A stretch of DNA of 64,000 nucleotides from positions 62,001 through 126,000 of the forward strand of contig NZ_BNBM01000015.1 of assembly GCF_014655715.1 (NCBI RefSeq). The letters are read 5' to 3'. The translations under genes and the position numbers were made by a program. Positions 49,821 to 58,561 of the stretch are shown one piece after another. Positions within the stretch are counted from its first letter, which is position 1. Every line of letters begins with the position of its first letter. This stretch comes from Streptomyces lanatus (GTDB lineage Bacteria; Actinomycetota; Actinomycetes; Streptomycetales; Streptomycetaceae). The notes under the pieces were generated by a model that was given only the letters and a program-made list of their open reading frames with translations, had not been told where the DNA came from and made no database searches.

Positions 49821-49845
49821 AGTACCTTACTTCAAAGTGGGTACT
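49821..49845. promoter_or_regulatory. Probable HxlR operator
   Basis: Inverted repeat AGTACC-N13-GGTACT beginning four bases upstream of the HxlR start codon and about 60 bases upstream of the qorB start. The 89-base intergenic region is A/T-richer than its flanks. HxlR regulators bind such short repeats in divergent promoters. Confidence 0.6.
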
Positions 49846-49906
49846 TTCGCATAGTTAGCGCACCTCCTAGGGTTAGTGCCATCGCACCCCACAAGGAGTT
49901 CTGATC

Positions 49907-50761
49907 ATGAGCATCGTCGTCACCGGAGCCACCGGAAACCTGGGCCGCCACGTCGTGGAGCAGCTACTGGAGAAGGTCCCGGCGGACCAGGTGACCGCCG
50001 TCGTCCGCACCCCCGAGAAGGCCGCCGACCTGGCCGAACGCGGCGTGAAGCTCGCCGTGGCCGACTACAGCGCCCCCGAGACCTTCGCCGGGCTCTTCGC
50101 GGCCGGCGACAAGGTGCTGCTCATATCCGGCAGCGAGGTCGGCAACGACCGCGTCGGCCAGCACAAGGCCGTCATCGACGCCGCCAAGGCCGCCGGTGTC
50201 GCCCTGCTCGCCTACACCAGCGCCCCCGGCACCCTCACGGCCGCGCTCGCCGACGACCACCGAGGCACCGAGAAGGCACTGCTGGAGTCCGGCCTGCCCT
50301 ACACGCTGCTGCGCAACGGCTGGTACCACGAGAACTACACCGAGAACCTCGCCCCGGTCCTTCAGTACAGCGCCGTCACCCACGCCTCCGGCGCGGGCCG
50401 CGTCTCCTCCGCCTCGCGCGCCGACTACGCGGCCGCCGCCGTCGCCGTACTGACCGGCGAGGGGCACGAGAACCAGACGTACGAACTGGGCGGCGACGTC
50501 GCCTGGAGCTTCGCCGAGTACGCCACCGAGCTGAGCCGGCAGACCGGCAAGGAGATCGCCGAGAACCCCGTCTCCGTCGAGGCCTTCACCGGCATCCTGA
50601 CCGGCGCCGGACTGCCGGAGCCCGTGGCCGCGATCCTCGCCGGCGTGGACGCCTCCGTGGAGAAGGGTGAGCTGGTCGTGGACAGCGGGGACCTGTCCCG
50701 TCTGGCCGGCCGCCCCACGACGCCGATCTCCGAGGCGATCTCGGCCGCACTGAAGGGCTGA
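49907..50761 (+). CDS. qorB: NAD(P)H:quinone oxidoreductase-like protein (QorB/YtfG type)
   Basis: 284-residue NmrA-like Rossmann protein. 'SIVVTGATGNLGRHVVEQLL' is the dinucleotide-binding loop, followed by 'KVLLISGSEVGNDRVGQHKAVIDAAK' (in part) and 'YTLLRNGWYHENYTE', which match QorB closely. The enzyme reduces quinones with NADPH without flavin. Divergence from an HxlR repressor suggests induction by quinones or electrophiles. A clear ribosome site, AAGGAG, precedes ATG 49907. Confidence 0.9.
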   Translation: MSIVVTGATGNLGRHVVEQLLEKVPADQVTAVVRTPEKAADLAERGVKLAVADYSAPETFAGLFAAGDKVLLISGSEVGNDRVGQHKAVIDAAKAAGVALLAYTSAPGTLTAALADDHRGTEKALLESGLPYTLLRNGWYHENYTENLAPVLQYSAVTHASGAGRVSSASRADYAAAAVAVLTGEGHENQTYELGGDVAWSFAEYATELSRQTGKEIAENPVSVEAFTGILTGAGLPEPVAAILAGVDASVEKGELVVDSGDLSRLAGRPTTPISEAISAALKG

Positions 50762-50900
50762 CCCGAGAGCACCTCCGGGCACCCACCCCCGCGTGTCATG
50801 ACCGTATGGCGATACGGGCATGACACGCGGGGGCTTTCGGCGTTACCTTCGTGCGGGCCGACGTAGGGACGCGGCCGGGTGAGGGTGTGAAGGAGGGGCC

Positions 50901-51854
50901 GTGACCGGGAAGTCCAGGGGCGAGCGGCACATAGGTCTGCTGAACGGCTTCGCGGCGTACGGGATCTGGGGGCTGTTCCCGCTGTTCTGGCCGCTGCTGG
51001 AACCCGCCGGATCGGTCGAGATCCTCGCCCATCGGATGGCCTGGTCCCTCGTCTTCGTGACGGCCGCACTGCTCGTCGTACGGCGCTGGGCCTGGGCGGG
51101 TGAGCTGCTCCGGCAGCCGCGGCGGCTGGCGCTGGTGGCCGTGGCCTCGGCCGTGATCACCGTCAACTGGGGCGTCTACATCTGGTCCGTGAACTCGGGC
51201 CATGTCGTCGAGGCCTCGCTCGGGTACTTCATCAATCCGCTCGTCACCATCGCCATGGGCGTGCTGCTCCTGAAGGAACGGCTGCGGCCCGTGCAGTGGG
51301 CGGCGGTCGGCGTCGGCCTCACCGCCGTGATCGTACTGACCGTCGGCTACGGCCGGCCGCCGTGGATCTCCCTCGTCCTCGCCTTCTCCTTCGCCACCTA
51401 CGGGCTCGTGAAGAAGAAGGTCAACCTCGGCGGTGTGGAGTCGCTGGCCGCGGAGACCGCGATCCAGTTCCTGCCCGCGGTCGGGTATCTGGCGTGGCTG
51501 ACGGCACAGGGGAAGTCGACGTTCACCACGGAAGGGGTCGGGCACGCGGCACTGCTCGCGGCCGCCGGCGCCGTGACCGCGCTGCCGCTGGTCTGCTTCG
51601 GCGCGGCGGCGATCCGCGTGCCGCTGTCGACGCTGGGGCTGCTGCAGTACCTGGCGCCGGTCTTCCAGTTCCTGATCGGGGTCGTGTACTTCCATGAGGC
51701 GATGCCGGCCGAGCGGTGGGCCGGGTTCGCGCTGGTGTGGCTGGCGTTGACGCTGCTCACGGCGGACGCGTGGCGCTCCGCGCGGAGGAGCAGGGTGGCG
51801 GCGATAAGCGTGCCGAGTGCGGAGAAGCCGGCGTCTGCCGCAGTGGACGTATGA
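50901..51854 (+). CDS. rarD: RarD/EamA-family permease
   Basis: 317-residue membrane protein with ten helices in two EamA repeats: 'GLLNGFAAYGIWGLFPLFWPLL', 'SVEILAHRMAWSLVF', 'NWGVYIWSVNSGHVVEASLGYFINPL' (in parts). RarD proteins are drug/metabolite superfamily transporters; the E. coli protein confers chloramphenicol sensitivity, but the substrate is unclear. GTG 50901 follows GAAGGAGGGGCC. Stands alone. Confidence 0.9.
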   Translation: MTGKSRGERHIGLLNGFAAYGIWGLFPLFWPLLEPAGSVEILAHRMAWSLVFVTAALLVVRRWAWAGELLRQPRRLALVAVASAVITVNWGVYIWSVNSGHVVEASLGYFINPLVTIAMGVLLLKERLRPVQWAAVGVGLTAVIVLTVGYGRPPWISLVLAFSFATYGLVKKKVNLGGVESLAAETAIQFLPAVGYLAWLTAQGKSTFTTEGVGHAALLAAAGAVTALPLVCFGAAAIRVPLSTLGLLQYLAPVFQFLIGVVYFHEAMPAERWAGFALVWLALTLLTADAWRSARRSRVAAISVPSAEKPASAAVDV

Positions 51855-51997
51855 GCTGAGGGCTGCCGCCCCCAGCCCCCGCCCCCGCTTTCGGCCTGAA
51901 CGGACTCGTCCTCAGACACCGGACGGGCGGGAAAAACCGGAACCGGAACCGGCGTTTTCTGATTGCGGCCCGCTCCCCCACCCTCTTGAGTGGTCCC

Positions 51998-52474
51998 ATG
52001 ACACAGCCAGCCGAATCCCGCCCCACCCCCCTCCACTGGAAGCTCGTCATCGACTGCGCCAACCCCCAGTCCCAGGCCACCTTCTGGGCCGCCGCGCTGC
52101 ACTACGAGGTCGAGGACAACAACGCCCTCATCGAACGGCTCCTGGAACTCGGCGCCGTACCGAAGGAGGCCGTCGTGGAGTTCCACGCCCGCCTGGCCTT
52201 CCGGGACCTGGTGGCCGTACGGCATCCGGACGACCCGTACGACAAGGACAGTGGCACGGGGCTGGGGCGGCGACTGCTGTTCCAGCGGGTGCCGGAGGAG
52301 AAGACCGTCAAGAACCGGCTCCACCTCGATGTGCACGCCGCCGCCGGGGAGCGCCAGAGCGAGGTCGGGCGGCTGGAGGGACTGGGGGCGAGCGTGCTGC
52401 GGCAGGTGAAGGAGCCGGGCGGGGAATGGACCGTCATGGCCGACCCGGAAGGGAACGAATTCTGCGTGCAGTGA
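51998..52474 (+). CDS. VOC/glyoxalase-like domain protein
   Basis: 158-residue protein with one glyoxalase/bleomycin-resistance-type domain: 'LHWKLVIDCANPQSQATFW' and 'NRLHLDVHAA' with 'VMADPEGNEFCV' as the second metal-site strand. Members bind a metal and isomerise or ring-open small molecules, or bind toxins; no specific role can be assigned. ATG 51998 is used; a GTG twelve bases upstream is possible. Confidence 0.85.
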   Translation: MTQPAESRPTPLHWKLVIDCANPQSQATFWAAALHYEVEDNNALIERLLELGAVPKEAVVEFHARLAFRDLVAVRHPDDPYDKDSGTGLGRRLLFQRVPEEKTVKNRLHLDVHAAAGERQSEVGRLEGLGASVLRQVKEPGGEWTVMADPEGNEFCVQ

Positions 52475-52628
52475 CAGACACGACGCAGGGTTATCCCTAT
52501 CCGAACCCTGAGTCCGAATAGCGCTCTTGACGGAGAGTCAGGCACAGCTCCACCATCCAGGCACCCCATTCACTGTGGAACTCCTGTGGCCACCCCACAG
52601 GTTTCCCCTGGAATTCGGAGCCCCCCAC

Positions 52629-53579
52629 ATGAAGCTCCCCGTCTCCTGGAGTGTGCCCGCGGCCGCGGCAGTCGCCGCCGCCATGCTCCTGACCAGCGGT
52701 TCCATAGCCGGCGCGGCGACCAAGGCCGACGTCGAGGCCGCCGCCGCACCCGACATCCCCGTGGCGAACGTCAAGGCCCACCTCACCCAACTCCAGTCCA
52801 TCGCCACCGCCAACGGCGGCAACCGCGCCCACGGCCGCCCCGGCTACAAGGCCTCCCTCGACTATGTGAAGGCCAAGCTGGACGCCGCCGGGTTCACCAC
52901 GAGCATCCAGCAGTTCACGTCCTCCGGCCGCACCGGCTACAACCTGATCGCCGACTGGCCCGGCGGCGACGCCAATCAGATCGTCATGGCCGGCTCCCAC
53001 CTCGACAGCGTCTCCTCCGGCGCCGGCATCAACGACAACGGCTCCGGCTCGGCGGCGGTCCTGGAGACCGCGCTCGCCGTGTCGCGAGCCGCCTACAAGC
53101 CCACCAAGCATCTGCGGTTCGCCTGGTGGGGCGCGGAGGAGCTGGGCCTGGTCGGCTCCCGCTACTACGTCAACAACCTCTCCTCCACCGACCGCTCGAA
53201 GATCAGCGGCTATCTGAACTTCGACATGATCGGCTCACCCAACCCCGGCTACTTCGTCTACGACGACGACCCGGCGATCGAGAAGACCTTCAAGGACTAC
53301 TACGCCGGTCTCGGCGTCGCGACCGAGATCGAGACCGAGGGCGACGGCCGCTCCGACCACGCGCCGTTCAAGAGCGCCGGCGTGCCGGTGGGCGGCCTGT
53401 TCACGGGCGCGAGCCGCACCAAGACCGCGGCACAGGTCACCAAGTGGGGCGGCACGGCCGGGCAGTCCTTCGACCGCTGCTACCACTCGTCCTGCGACAC
53501 CACGTCCAACATCAACGACACCGCCCTCGACCGCAACAGCGACGCCGTCGCATACGCGGTGTGGGAGCTGTCGGAGTGA
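52629..53579 (+). CDS. Secreted M28 zinc aminopeptidase (S. griseus aminopeptidase-like)
   Basis: 316-residue exported peptidase. The signal peptide spans about residues 1-29 (hydrophobic 'AAAAVAAAMLLT', Ala-x-Ala site near 'AGAA'). Two-zinc ligands and catalytic residues are all visible: His124 and Asp136 in 'GSHLDS' and 'GINDNGSG', Glu170 and Glu171 in 'WWGAEELG', Asp199 in 'NFDMIG' and His244 in 'SDHAPF'. Removes N-terminal residues from peptides outside the cell. Compared with longer streptomycete relatives it lacks a C-terminal proprotein-convertase-type domain. ATG 52629 begins directly at the signal peptide. Confidence 0.94.
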   Translation: MKLPVSWSVPAAAAVAAAMLLTSGSIAGAATKADVEAAAAPDIPVANVKAHLTQLQSIATANGGNRAHGRPGYKASLDYVKAKLDAAGFTTSIQQFTSSGRTGYNLIADWPGGDANQIVMAGSHLDSVSSGAGINDNGSGSAAVLETALAVSRAAYKPTKHLRFAWWGAEELGLVGSRYYVNNLSSTDRSKISGYLNFDMIGSPNPGYFVYDDDPAIEKTFKDYYAGLGVATEIETEGDGRSDHAPFKSAGVPVGGLFTGASRTKTAAQVTKWGGTAGQSFDRCYHSSCDTTSNINDTALDRNSDAVAYAVWELSE

Positions 53580-53588
53580 CCCTCTGAG

Positions 53589-54944
53589 TCACTTGCCGGG
53601 CGGTTCGGCCGACTTGGCGGCTCGGGTGGCGAGACGGTCCATGCGCGCACGGGCCGACTCCAGCTCCTCGACCTCCTCGGCGGCCGGACCGCCCTCCGCC
53701 ATGAGCTCGCCCCACAGCCCGAGCAGTTCCCGGCCCAGCTGCAGACCCAGCGCCGGATCCCGCACGGCACGCCAGGCCGTGGCCGCGCCATGGAGACTGC
53801 CGTACGCCGCCTCCCCGTCCCGGGCCCGGTGGTGCCTGCGCGCCACGTCCAGGGAGAGGGCGAAGGCGCGCTCCGGTTCGCCCGCCAAATAGGCGATGTA
53901 CGCGGTGAGTTCGCGGATCCTGAGCACCTCGGGATGCTCCGGCCCCAGCACGGCCGACGCCTCCGCCACGGTCCGCTCCGCGAGCTCCGCCGCCTCCGCC
54001 GTCCGTCCCGCCGTCACGGCCTCGTTGATCCGCCCGCTCGACTCCGCGAAGGGGGACGCGTCCGCAGTGGCGGTGGGCGAGGGGTCGCCCAGGACGGCTT
54101 CCGCCACCGCGTCGAAGCCACGGGGCGGGGTGGGCTTGGAGTCGGGATCGAGGTCGGGACCGAGGTCGGGATCAGACACCGGGACCGCGTCGGAGACCCG
54201 CGCGAGGGCCGGGACGGGGCCGGGGACGGGGATCGGGGCCGGGGCGGAGAGGGGGATCGGGTCGGTGGGGAAGGGGGTGGGGTCGGTGGGGAAAGGGGTG
54301 GGCTCGGCGGGGGGCGGGGGGTCGGATTGCGGTACGGCATCCTCCGGTACGGCATCCCGCGGTACGGCGTCCTCCGGTACGTCCGTCGGCTCCGGCGCCG
54401 AGTCCATGACGGGCGGTGGGCCGAACTCCCCCAGCGGCGGCGCGACCGTGCCCGGCGGCACGTCCCGCACCGGCTCGGGCAGCGCGCGCAGCTGGAAGGT
54501 GGCCGATGGCTCCGCCGCCGGGCCGGGCAGCGGGCGCAAAACATGGGTGGGCCTGTCCCGATAGGGCGGCGTGTCCTGTGCGGGGGCGGGCGCGGCCGGG
54601 AGCGCGGGCGGGGCGGGCCGCTCCGTCGGAGTCCGTACGGGGTCGGCGGTGAAGCGGCTGGATCCGTCCTGCTCCACCAGGAGCGGTACGACATAGCCGA
54701 TGCGCTCGTCGTGGACCATGGCGTGCACGGCGTGGCCGCTGGCGAGGGCGATGCGCTGGAGGTGGGTCAGGACGACCTGCTGGATCTCCTCGCCGGGGGC
54801 CGCGGCGACGGGGACGCCGCCGATCGAGGCGCCGCCCGCGCCCGGGCCGGCGACGGGGACGTGCACGTCGATCGGCGCGGTCACGGGGGCCGCGGCGGCG
54901 GCATGTTTCTGTTCCCGCTTCTTCGCGCGGCTCAGTCGAGGCAT
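53589..54944 (-). CDS. Proline-rich protein with a C-terminal TPR-like domain
   Basis: 451-residue protein of unknown function. The basic N-terminus ('RLSRAKKREQKH') is followed by a small domain around residues 55-100 ('EIQQVVLTHLQRIALASGHAVHAMVHDER'), then about 200 residues of Pro/Ala/Asp repeats ('PTPFPTDPTPFPTDP'). A helical C-terminal domain follows with TPR-type helices ('INEAVTAGRTAEAAELAERTVAEA'). It is divergent from the P-loop protein at 55215 and may work with it. ATG 54944 follows GAGGGAAGCG. Confidence 0.75.
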   Translation of the reverse strand: MPRLSRAKKREQKHAAAAAPVTAPIDVHVPVAGPGAGGASIGGVPVAAAPGEEIQQVVLTHLQRIALASGHAVHAMVHDERIGYVVPLLVEQDGSSRFTADPVRTPTERPAPPALPAAPAPAQDTPPYRDRPTHVLRPLPGPAAEPSATFQLRALPEPVRDVPPGTVAPPLGEFGPPPVMDSAPEPTDVPEDAVPRDAVPEDAVPQSDPPPPAEPTPFPTDPTPFPTDPIPLSAPAPIPVPGPVPALARVSDAVPVSDPDLGPDLDPDSKPTPPRGFDAVAEAVLGDPSPTATADASPFAESSGRINEAVTAGRTAEAAELAERTVAEASAVLGPEHPEVLRIRELTAYIAYLAGEPERAFALSLDVARRHHRARDGEAAYGSLHGAATAWRAVRDPALGLQLGRELLGLWGELMAEGGPAAEEVEELESARARMDRLATRAAKSAEPPGK

Positions 54945-55006
54945 CGCTTCCCTCACTCGCATGCGTCGGGGAACTGGTTCCGCTTCCCGGCGTCCAGGTC
55001 CCGGTC

Positions 55007-55060
55007 GTACAGGTCGTGCAAGTCGTGCAAGTCATACAGGTGGTACAGGTAGTACAGGTC
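55007..55060. repeat. 9-bp iterons upstream of the TPR-like protein gene
   Basis: Six adjacent 9-base units (55007-55060): GTACAGGTC, GTGCAAGTC, GTGCAAGTC, ATACAGGTG, GTACAGGTA, GTACAGGTC, with two weaker units extending to 55078. They lie 63-134 bases upstream of the start at 54944, in the promoter region of the divergent pair. The composition is far less GC-rich than the surroundings. Confidence 0.75.
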
Positions 55061-55214
55061 AGATACGTCGTACCCGTACTCTCGAGTCTCTCCGGCCGCG
55101 CGCGGTGCGGACGTCACCGTGACGTCACAGACTCGTTCCAGGACCTTGTGCCACGTCACAGCGTTCTCATGCCTGGCTCGAAGATCGATGGCGTGACGAG
55201 GGAGGAGTGCGGGC

Positions 55215-55739
55215 ATGCGGACTGACATGCACGTACAGCAGGGGCCGCCGCAGCCGGGCCCGGAGATCTGGATCCGCGGGCCGGTCGCCCTTCCGGAGGA
55301 ACCGCCGCCGCCCTCCCCGGCCGCCGCCACACCCCGGCGTTTCTCCTGGGTCGGCGTGCACGGCGGGGCCGGGGTCTCCACCCTCGCCTCGGTCTACGGC
55401 GGCCACGACTGCGGACGCGACTGGCCCGGCCCCGCCGATCCACCGTCGGTACTGCTGGTGGCCCGCACTCATGCGGCGGGGCTGGCCGCGGCGCTGGGCG
55501 CCCTGGAGGTCTTCCGGCGCGGGGAGGCGCCGCACGGCCTCGATCTCGACGCCGTGGTCCTGGTCGCGGACGCCCCGGGCCGCCTGCCGCGACCGCTCGC
55601 CGAGCGCGCCAAGGTCATCGAGTCGGTGATCGACGTGTACCGCGTGCCATGGGTGCCGGCCTGGCGGCTCGGCGATCTGACCGGCCGGCCGCCCAAGGAG
55701 ACGGCGGCGCTGGCACGGCTGACGGGGCTCGTTCGCTGA
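55215..55739 (+). CDS. ParA-like P-loop domain protein (DUF6668-type)
   Basis: 174-residue protein. 'PGPEIWIRGPVALPEE' at the N-terminus, a deviant Walker A-like loop 'FSWVGVHGGAGVSTLASVYGG', then 'SVLLVARTHAAGLAAALGAL' and 'DLDAVVLVADAPGRLPRP', an arrangement like MinD/ParA/bacterial actin-like ATPases but without the catalytic lysines of a true P loop (GGAGVST instead of GGxGKT). Conserved in streptomycetes, often beside a proline-rich protein as here. Function unknown. Confidence 0.72.
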   Translation: MRTDMHVQQGPPQPGPEIWIRGPVALPEEPPPPSPAAATPRRFSWVGVHGGAGVSTLASVYGGHDCGRDWPGPADPPSVLLVARTHAAGLAAALGALEVFRRGEAPHGLDLDAVVLVADAPGRLPRPLAERAKVIESVIDVYRVPWVPAWRLGDLTGRPPKETAALARLTGLVR

Positions 55740-55770
55740 GCGGGACGGCGGGCCCCCGGACAATCACCCC

Positions 55771-56967
55771 ATGACCACCACACCCGCCCCCCTCACACCC
55801 TCGGCAGCGGACATCGCCGCAGCCGTACGCGCCCGGACCCTCCGCGCCGTCGATGTCGTCGCGGCGGCCCTCGACCGGATCGAGCGAACGGACCCCACCC
55901 TGTCCGCCTTCATCGAGGTGTGGACGGAGGAGGCCCTGCGGCGGGCCGCCGACGTGGACGCGCGGGTCGGCGCGGGCGAGCGGCTGCCGCTGGCCGGGGT
56001 GCCGATCGGGGTCAAGGGTCGGCGAGGGCTGCGCACCGCGGGCCCCCTGCTCGCGGCGGGATGCGTGCCGGTGGGGGCGACGTCCGTGCCGGGACCGGGA
56101 ACCGTCTGGCAGACCTGGGGACTCGGCCGACACGGCCGCACGGTCAACCCCTGGCGCCACGACCGCACGCCGGGCGGCTCCTCGGCCGGTTCCGCGGCGG
56201 CCGTGGCGGCGGGCCTGGTGCCGCTGGCGACCGGGAACGACGGGGCCGGCTCGGTGCGCATTCCCGCCGCGTGGTGCGGGGTCGTCGGGCTGAAGGTGGG
56301 CAATGGACGGTTGCCCACGACCGACCGCACCGGGCTCATGGCGCCGGGCGTGCTCACTCGGTGCGCGGCGGACGCGGCGGCGTACTGGAGGGTGGTGGCC
56401 GGGGACGGGACGGCATCGGACGCGGACGGCGACCGTGAGCCCATCGCCCCCTACGACCCCCCTGCCGCCGTATGGTCCCCCGATCTCGGCTTCGACTCCC
56501 CCGACCCGGACGTCGTCGCCGTCGCCCACGCCGCCGCGGCACGGCTCGCCGAGGCCGGCGTGATCCGGTCCGTGCGTCCACGCGCCCCGCTCCGCCTCGA
56601 CGATCCGGCCCCGGCCTGGCTGGCCCTGCGGGCGGCCCCGGACGCGGAACCCACTCCCGCGGTCCACCGCATCCGGGCCACGAACGACGACCGCCTGGCC
56701 GCCCTCTTCGCCGATGCCCGACTGCTGCTGACGCCGACCGCACCCACCCCACCGCACGGCCACGACGGGCCCGGCGACCGCTACTCCACTGCGCTCACCT
56801 GGGCGTTCAATCTGAGCGGGCATCCGGCGATCAGCATCCCGGCGGGCTTCGGGCCGGACGGCTGCCCGGTCGGGCTGCAGTTGGTGGCGGCGCACGGCGA
56901 GGAGTCGCTGCTGCTCACCGTGGCCGCGGCGGCGGAGCGGAATATCGGGCCCGGCACACGTGGTTAG
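55771..56967 (+). CDS. Amidase-signature family hydrolase
   Basis: 398-residue amidase. The catalytic Ser-cisSer-Lys set is present: Lys82 in 'GVPIGVKG', Ser138 in 'TPGGSSAGSAAAVAAG' and Ser161 in 'NDGAGSVRIPAAWCG'. It hydrolyses an amide bond. At under 400 residues it is shorter than the usual 450-500; the region between the signature and C-terminal motifs is compact. It starts 31 bases after the P-loop protein gene. Substrate unknown. Confidence 0.9.
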   Translation: MTTTPAPLTPSAADIAAAVRARTLRAVDVVAAALDRIERTDPTLSAFIEVWTEEALRRAADVDARVGAGERLPLAGVPIGVKGRRGLRTAGPLLAAGCVPVGATSVPGPGTVWQTWGLGRHGRTVNPWRHDRTPGGSSAGSAAAVAAGLVPLATGNDGAGSVRIPAAWCGVVGLKVGNGRLPTTDRTGLMAPGVLTRCAADAAAYWRVVAGDGTASDADGDREPIAPYDPPAAVWSPDLGFDSPDPDVVAVAHAAAARLAEAGVIRSVRPRAPLRLDDPAPAWLALRAAPDAEPTPAVHRIRATNDDRLAALFADARLLLTPTAPTPPHGHDGPGDRYSTALTWAFNLSGHPAISIPAGFGPDGCPVGLQLVAAHGEESLLLTVAAAAERNIGPGTRG

Positions 56968-57023
56968 TTGCCGTACGCCGATCCATTCGGCTCACCCGGT
57001 GACGGTCGACTGTTGGGGGATCC

Positions 57024-57611
57024 ATGACCACCCGCCGCTTCCTGTTCGTCCTCGGCAGCAGCCGACCCGACGGCAACACCGAACTGCTCGCCCGCAGAGC
57101 CGCCGAGCAGCTGCCCGAGGACATCGAACAGCGGTGGATCGACCTGGCCGAGCATCCGCTGCCCGACTTCGAGGACCTCCGGCACGACAGCGACCATGTG
57201 CGCCCGACGCAGGGGAACGTCGCCCTGCTGCTGGACGCCACCCTCGCGGCCACGGACGTCGTGATCGCCTCGCCGCTGTACTGGTACTCGGTGTCCGCCC
57301 ACGTCAAGCGCTACCTCGACCACTGGTCGGGCTGGCTGCGCACCCCGGGTGCCGACTTCAAGGCGACCATGGCCGGGCGCACCCTGTGGGGCGTCACCGC
57401 GCTCGCGCACGAGGAGCAGGAGGTCGCCGACCCGCTGGTCGGGACGCTCAGCAACTCCGCCGCGTACCTCGGGATGCGCTTCGGCGGGGTCCTGCTGGGC
57501 AACGGCAGCAAGCCCGGCGATGTACTGGCCGACTGCGAGGCCCTGACCAGGGCGAAGACATTCTTCGAGCAGGATGCCCCGCTCGCGCGCTTCCCGTACG
57601 AGGCGGCCTGA
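57024..57611 (+). CDS. NADPH-dependent FMN reductase / flavodoxin-fold oxidoreductase
   Basis: 195-residue flavodoxin-like protein. 'FLFVLGSSRPDGNTELLARRA' (in part) binds the FMN phosphate, and 'SPLYWYSVSAHVKRYLDHW' is the second flavin loop. Reduces flavin, quinones or related acceptors with NAD(P)H. ATG 57024 follows GGGGGATCC. It is convergent with the ABC permease gene, 35 bases away. Confidence 0.9.
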   Translation: MTTRRFLFVLGSSRPDGNTELLARRAAEQLPEDIEQRWIDLAEHPLPDFEDLRHDSDHVRPTQGNVALLLDATLAATDVVIASPLYWYSVSAHVKRYLDHWSGWLRTPGADFKATMAGRTLWGVTALAHEEQEVADPLVGTLSNSAAYLGMRFGGVLLGNGSKPGDVLADCEALTRAKTFFEQDAPLARFPYEAA

Positions 57612-57646
57612 CGCCGACGGCACGGTGGCCTTGCGGCCCTGTTGCC

Positions 57647-58561
57647 CTACGCCGTGATGTCCTTCGCCGTGAACCTCGCCCATGCCGCCGAGCCGAACAC
57701 GGCCGCGTAGAGGCCCTGGATGCCGAGGTTCTTGATCAGGTCGTCCCAGTAGACGGGTTCGCGCATGAGGTCGGCGAAGGACAGCCAGTAGTGGGAGAAG
57801 AAGTACGGCTGGAGCGCGTGGAGCTGGGGTATCTGGTCGAGGATCTGGACGGTGATCAGCAGGCCCACCGTCGTCGCCATCGCCGCGATGCCGCTGTTGG
57901 TCAGCGTCGACACGAACAGACCGAGCGCCGCCACCCCGATGAGTGACGCGGCGACGACCAGGGCGATCAGCAGGGCTCTGCCCAGCCCTTCCGCGAAGCT
58001 GATCCGGGTGCCGGAGATGGTCGTCAGATCGCCCAGCGGGAAGAGCAGCGCGCCGACCGTGAGCGCCGAGACCGCGACGACCAGAGTGGCGACCAGGCAG
58101 AAGGTCATCGTGGTCGCGTACTTGGTGAGGAGCAGGCGGGTGCGTCCGGCGGGGGCGACCAGGAGATAGCGCAGGGTGCCGGAGTTGGCCTCGCCGGCTA
58201 TCGCGTCGCCCGCGATGACGCCGATCGCCATCGGCAGGAAGAACGGGAGTGTCGCGGCCAGCGCGGTGAAGACCAGGAACAGGCCGTTGTTGGTGATCTG
58301 CGAGATGAACGCGGGACCGCCACCCTGCGGGCCACCGCCGCCACCCGAGCCGTCGCCGGTCTCGATCTTCACGGCGATCCCGACCAGGATCGGCACGGCG
58401 GCGAGCACCGCGAGCAGCGCCAGGGTGCGCCAGCGCCGGAAGGTGGTGAGCAGCTCGCTGCGAAAGAGGCCGAAGGTCCACAAGGGGCTGGGCTTCCGGG
58501 CCCGCGCGATGCCACCTCCGATTTGGCCGCCCCCCTGCTGGATGACCTCAGCCCGCGACAT
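57647..58561 (-). CDS. ABC-2 type transporter permease
   Basis: 304-residue membrane protein with six hydrophobic segments and a short cytoplasmic N-terminus. 'LFRSELLTTFRRWRT' before the first helix and 'GEANSGTLRYLLVAPAGRTRLLLTKY' (in part) are typical of ABC-2 exporters and NosY-like proteins. A Gly-rich loop lies at about residues 70-82. The start lies inside the ATPase gene (14-base overlap), so the pair is coupled. The substrate is unknown. Confidence 0.9.
   Translation of the reverse strand: MSRAEVIQQGGGQIGGGIARARKPSPLWTFGLFRSELLTTFRRWRTLALLAVLAAVPILVGIAVKIETGDGSGGGGGPQGGGPAFISQITNNGLFLVFTALAATLPFFLPMAIGVIAGDAIAGEANSGTLRYLLVAPAGRTRLLLTKYATTMTFCLVATLVVAVSALTVGALLFPLGDLTTISGTRISFAEGLGRALLIALVVAASLIGVAALGLFVSTLTNSGIAAMATTVGLLITVQILDQIPQLHALQPYFFSHYWLSFADLMREPVYWDDLIKNLGIQGLYAAVFGSAAWARFTAKDITA

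Noticed and set aside
54953..55381. A minus-strand open frame encoding a run of Tyr-Asp-Leu/His-Leu repeats over the 9-bp iterons
   Set aside because: The peptide repeat simply follows from the DNA iteron; there is no ribosome site or domain, and the frame overlaps the start of a real plus-strand gene.
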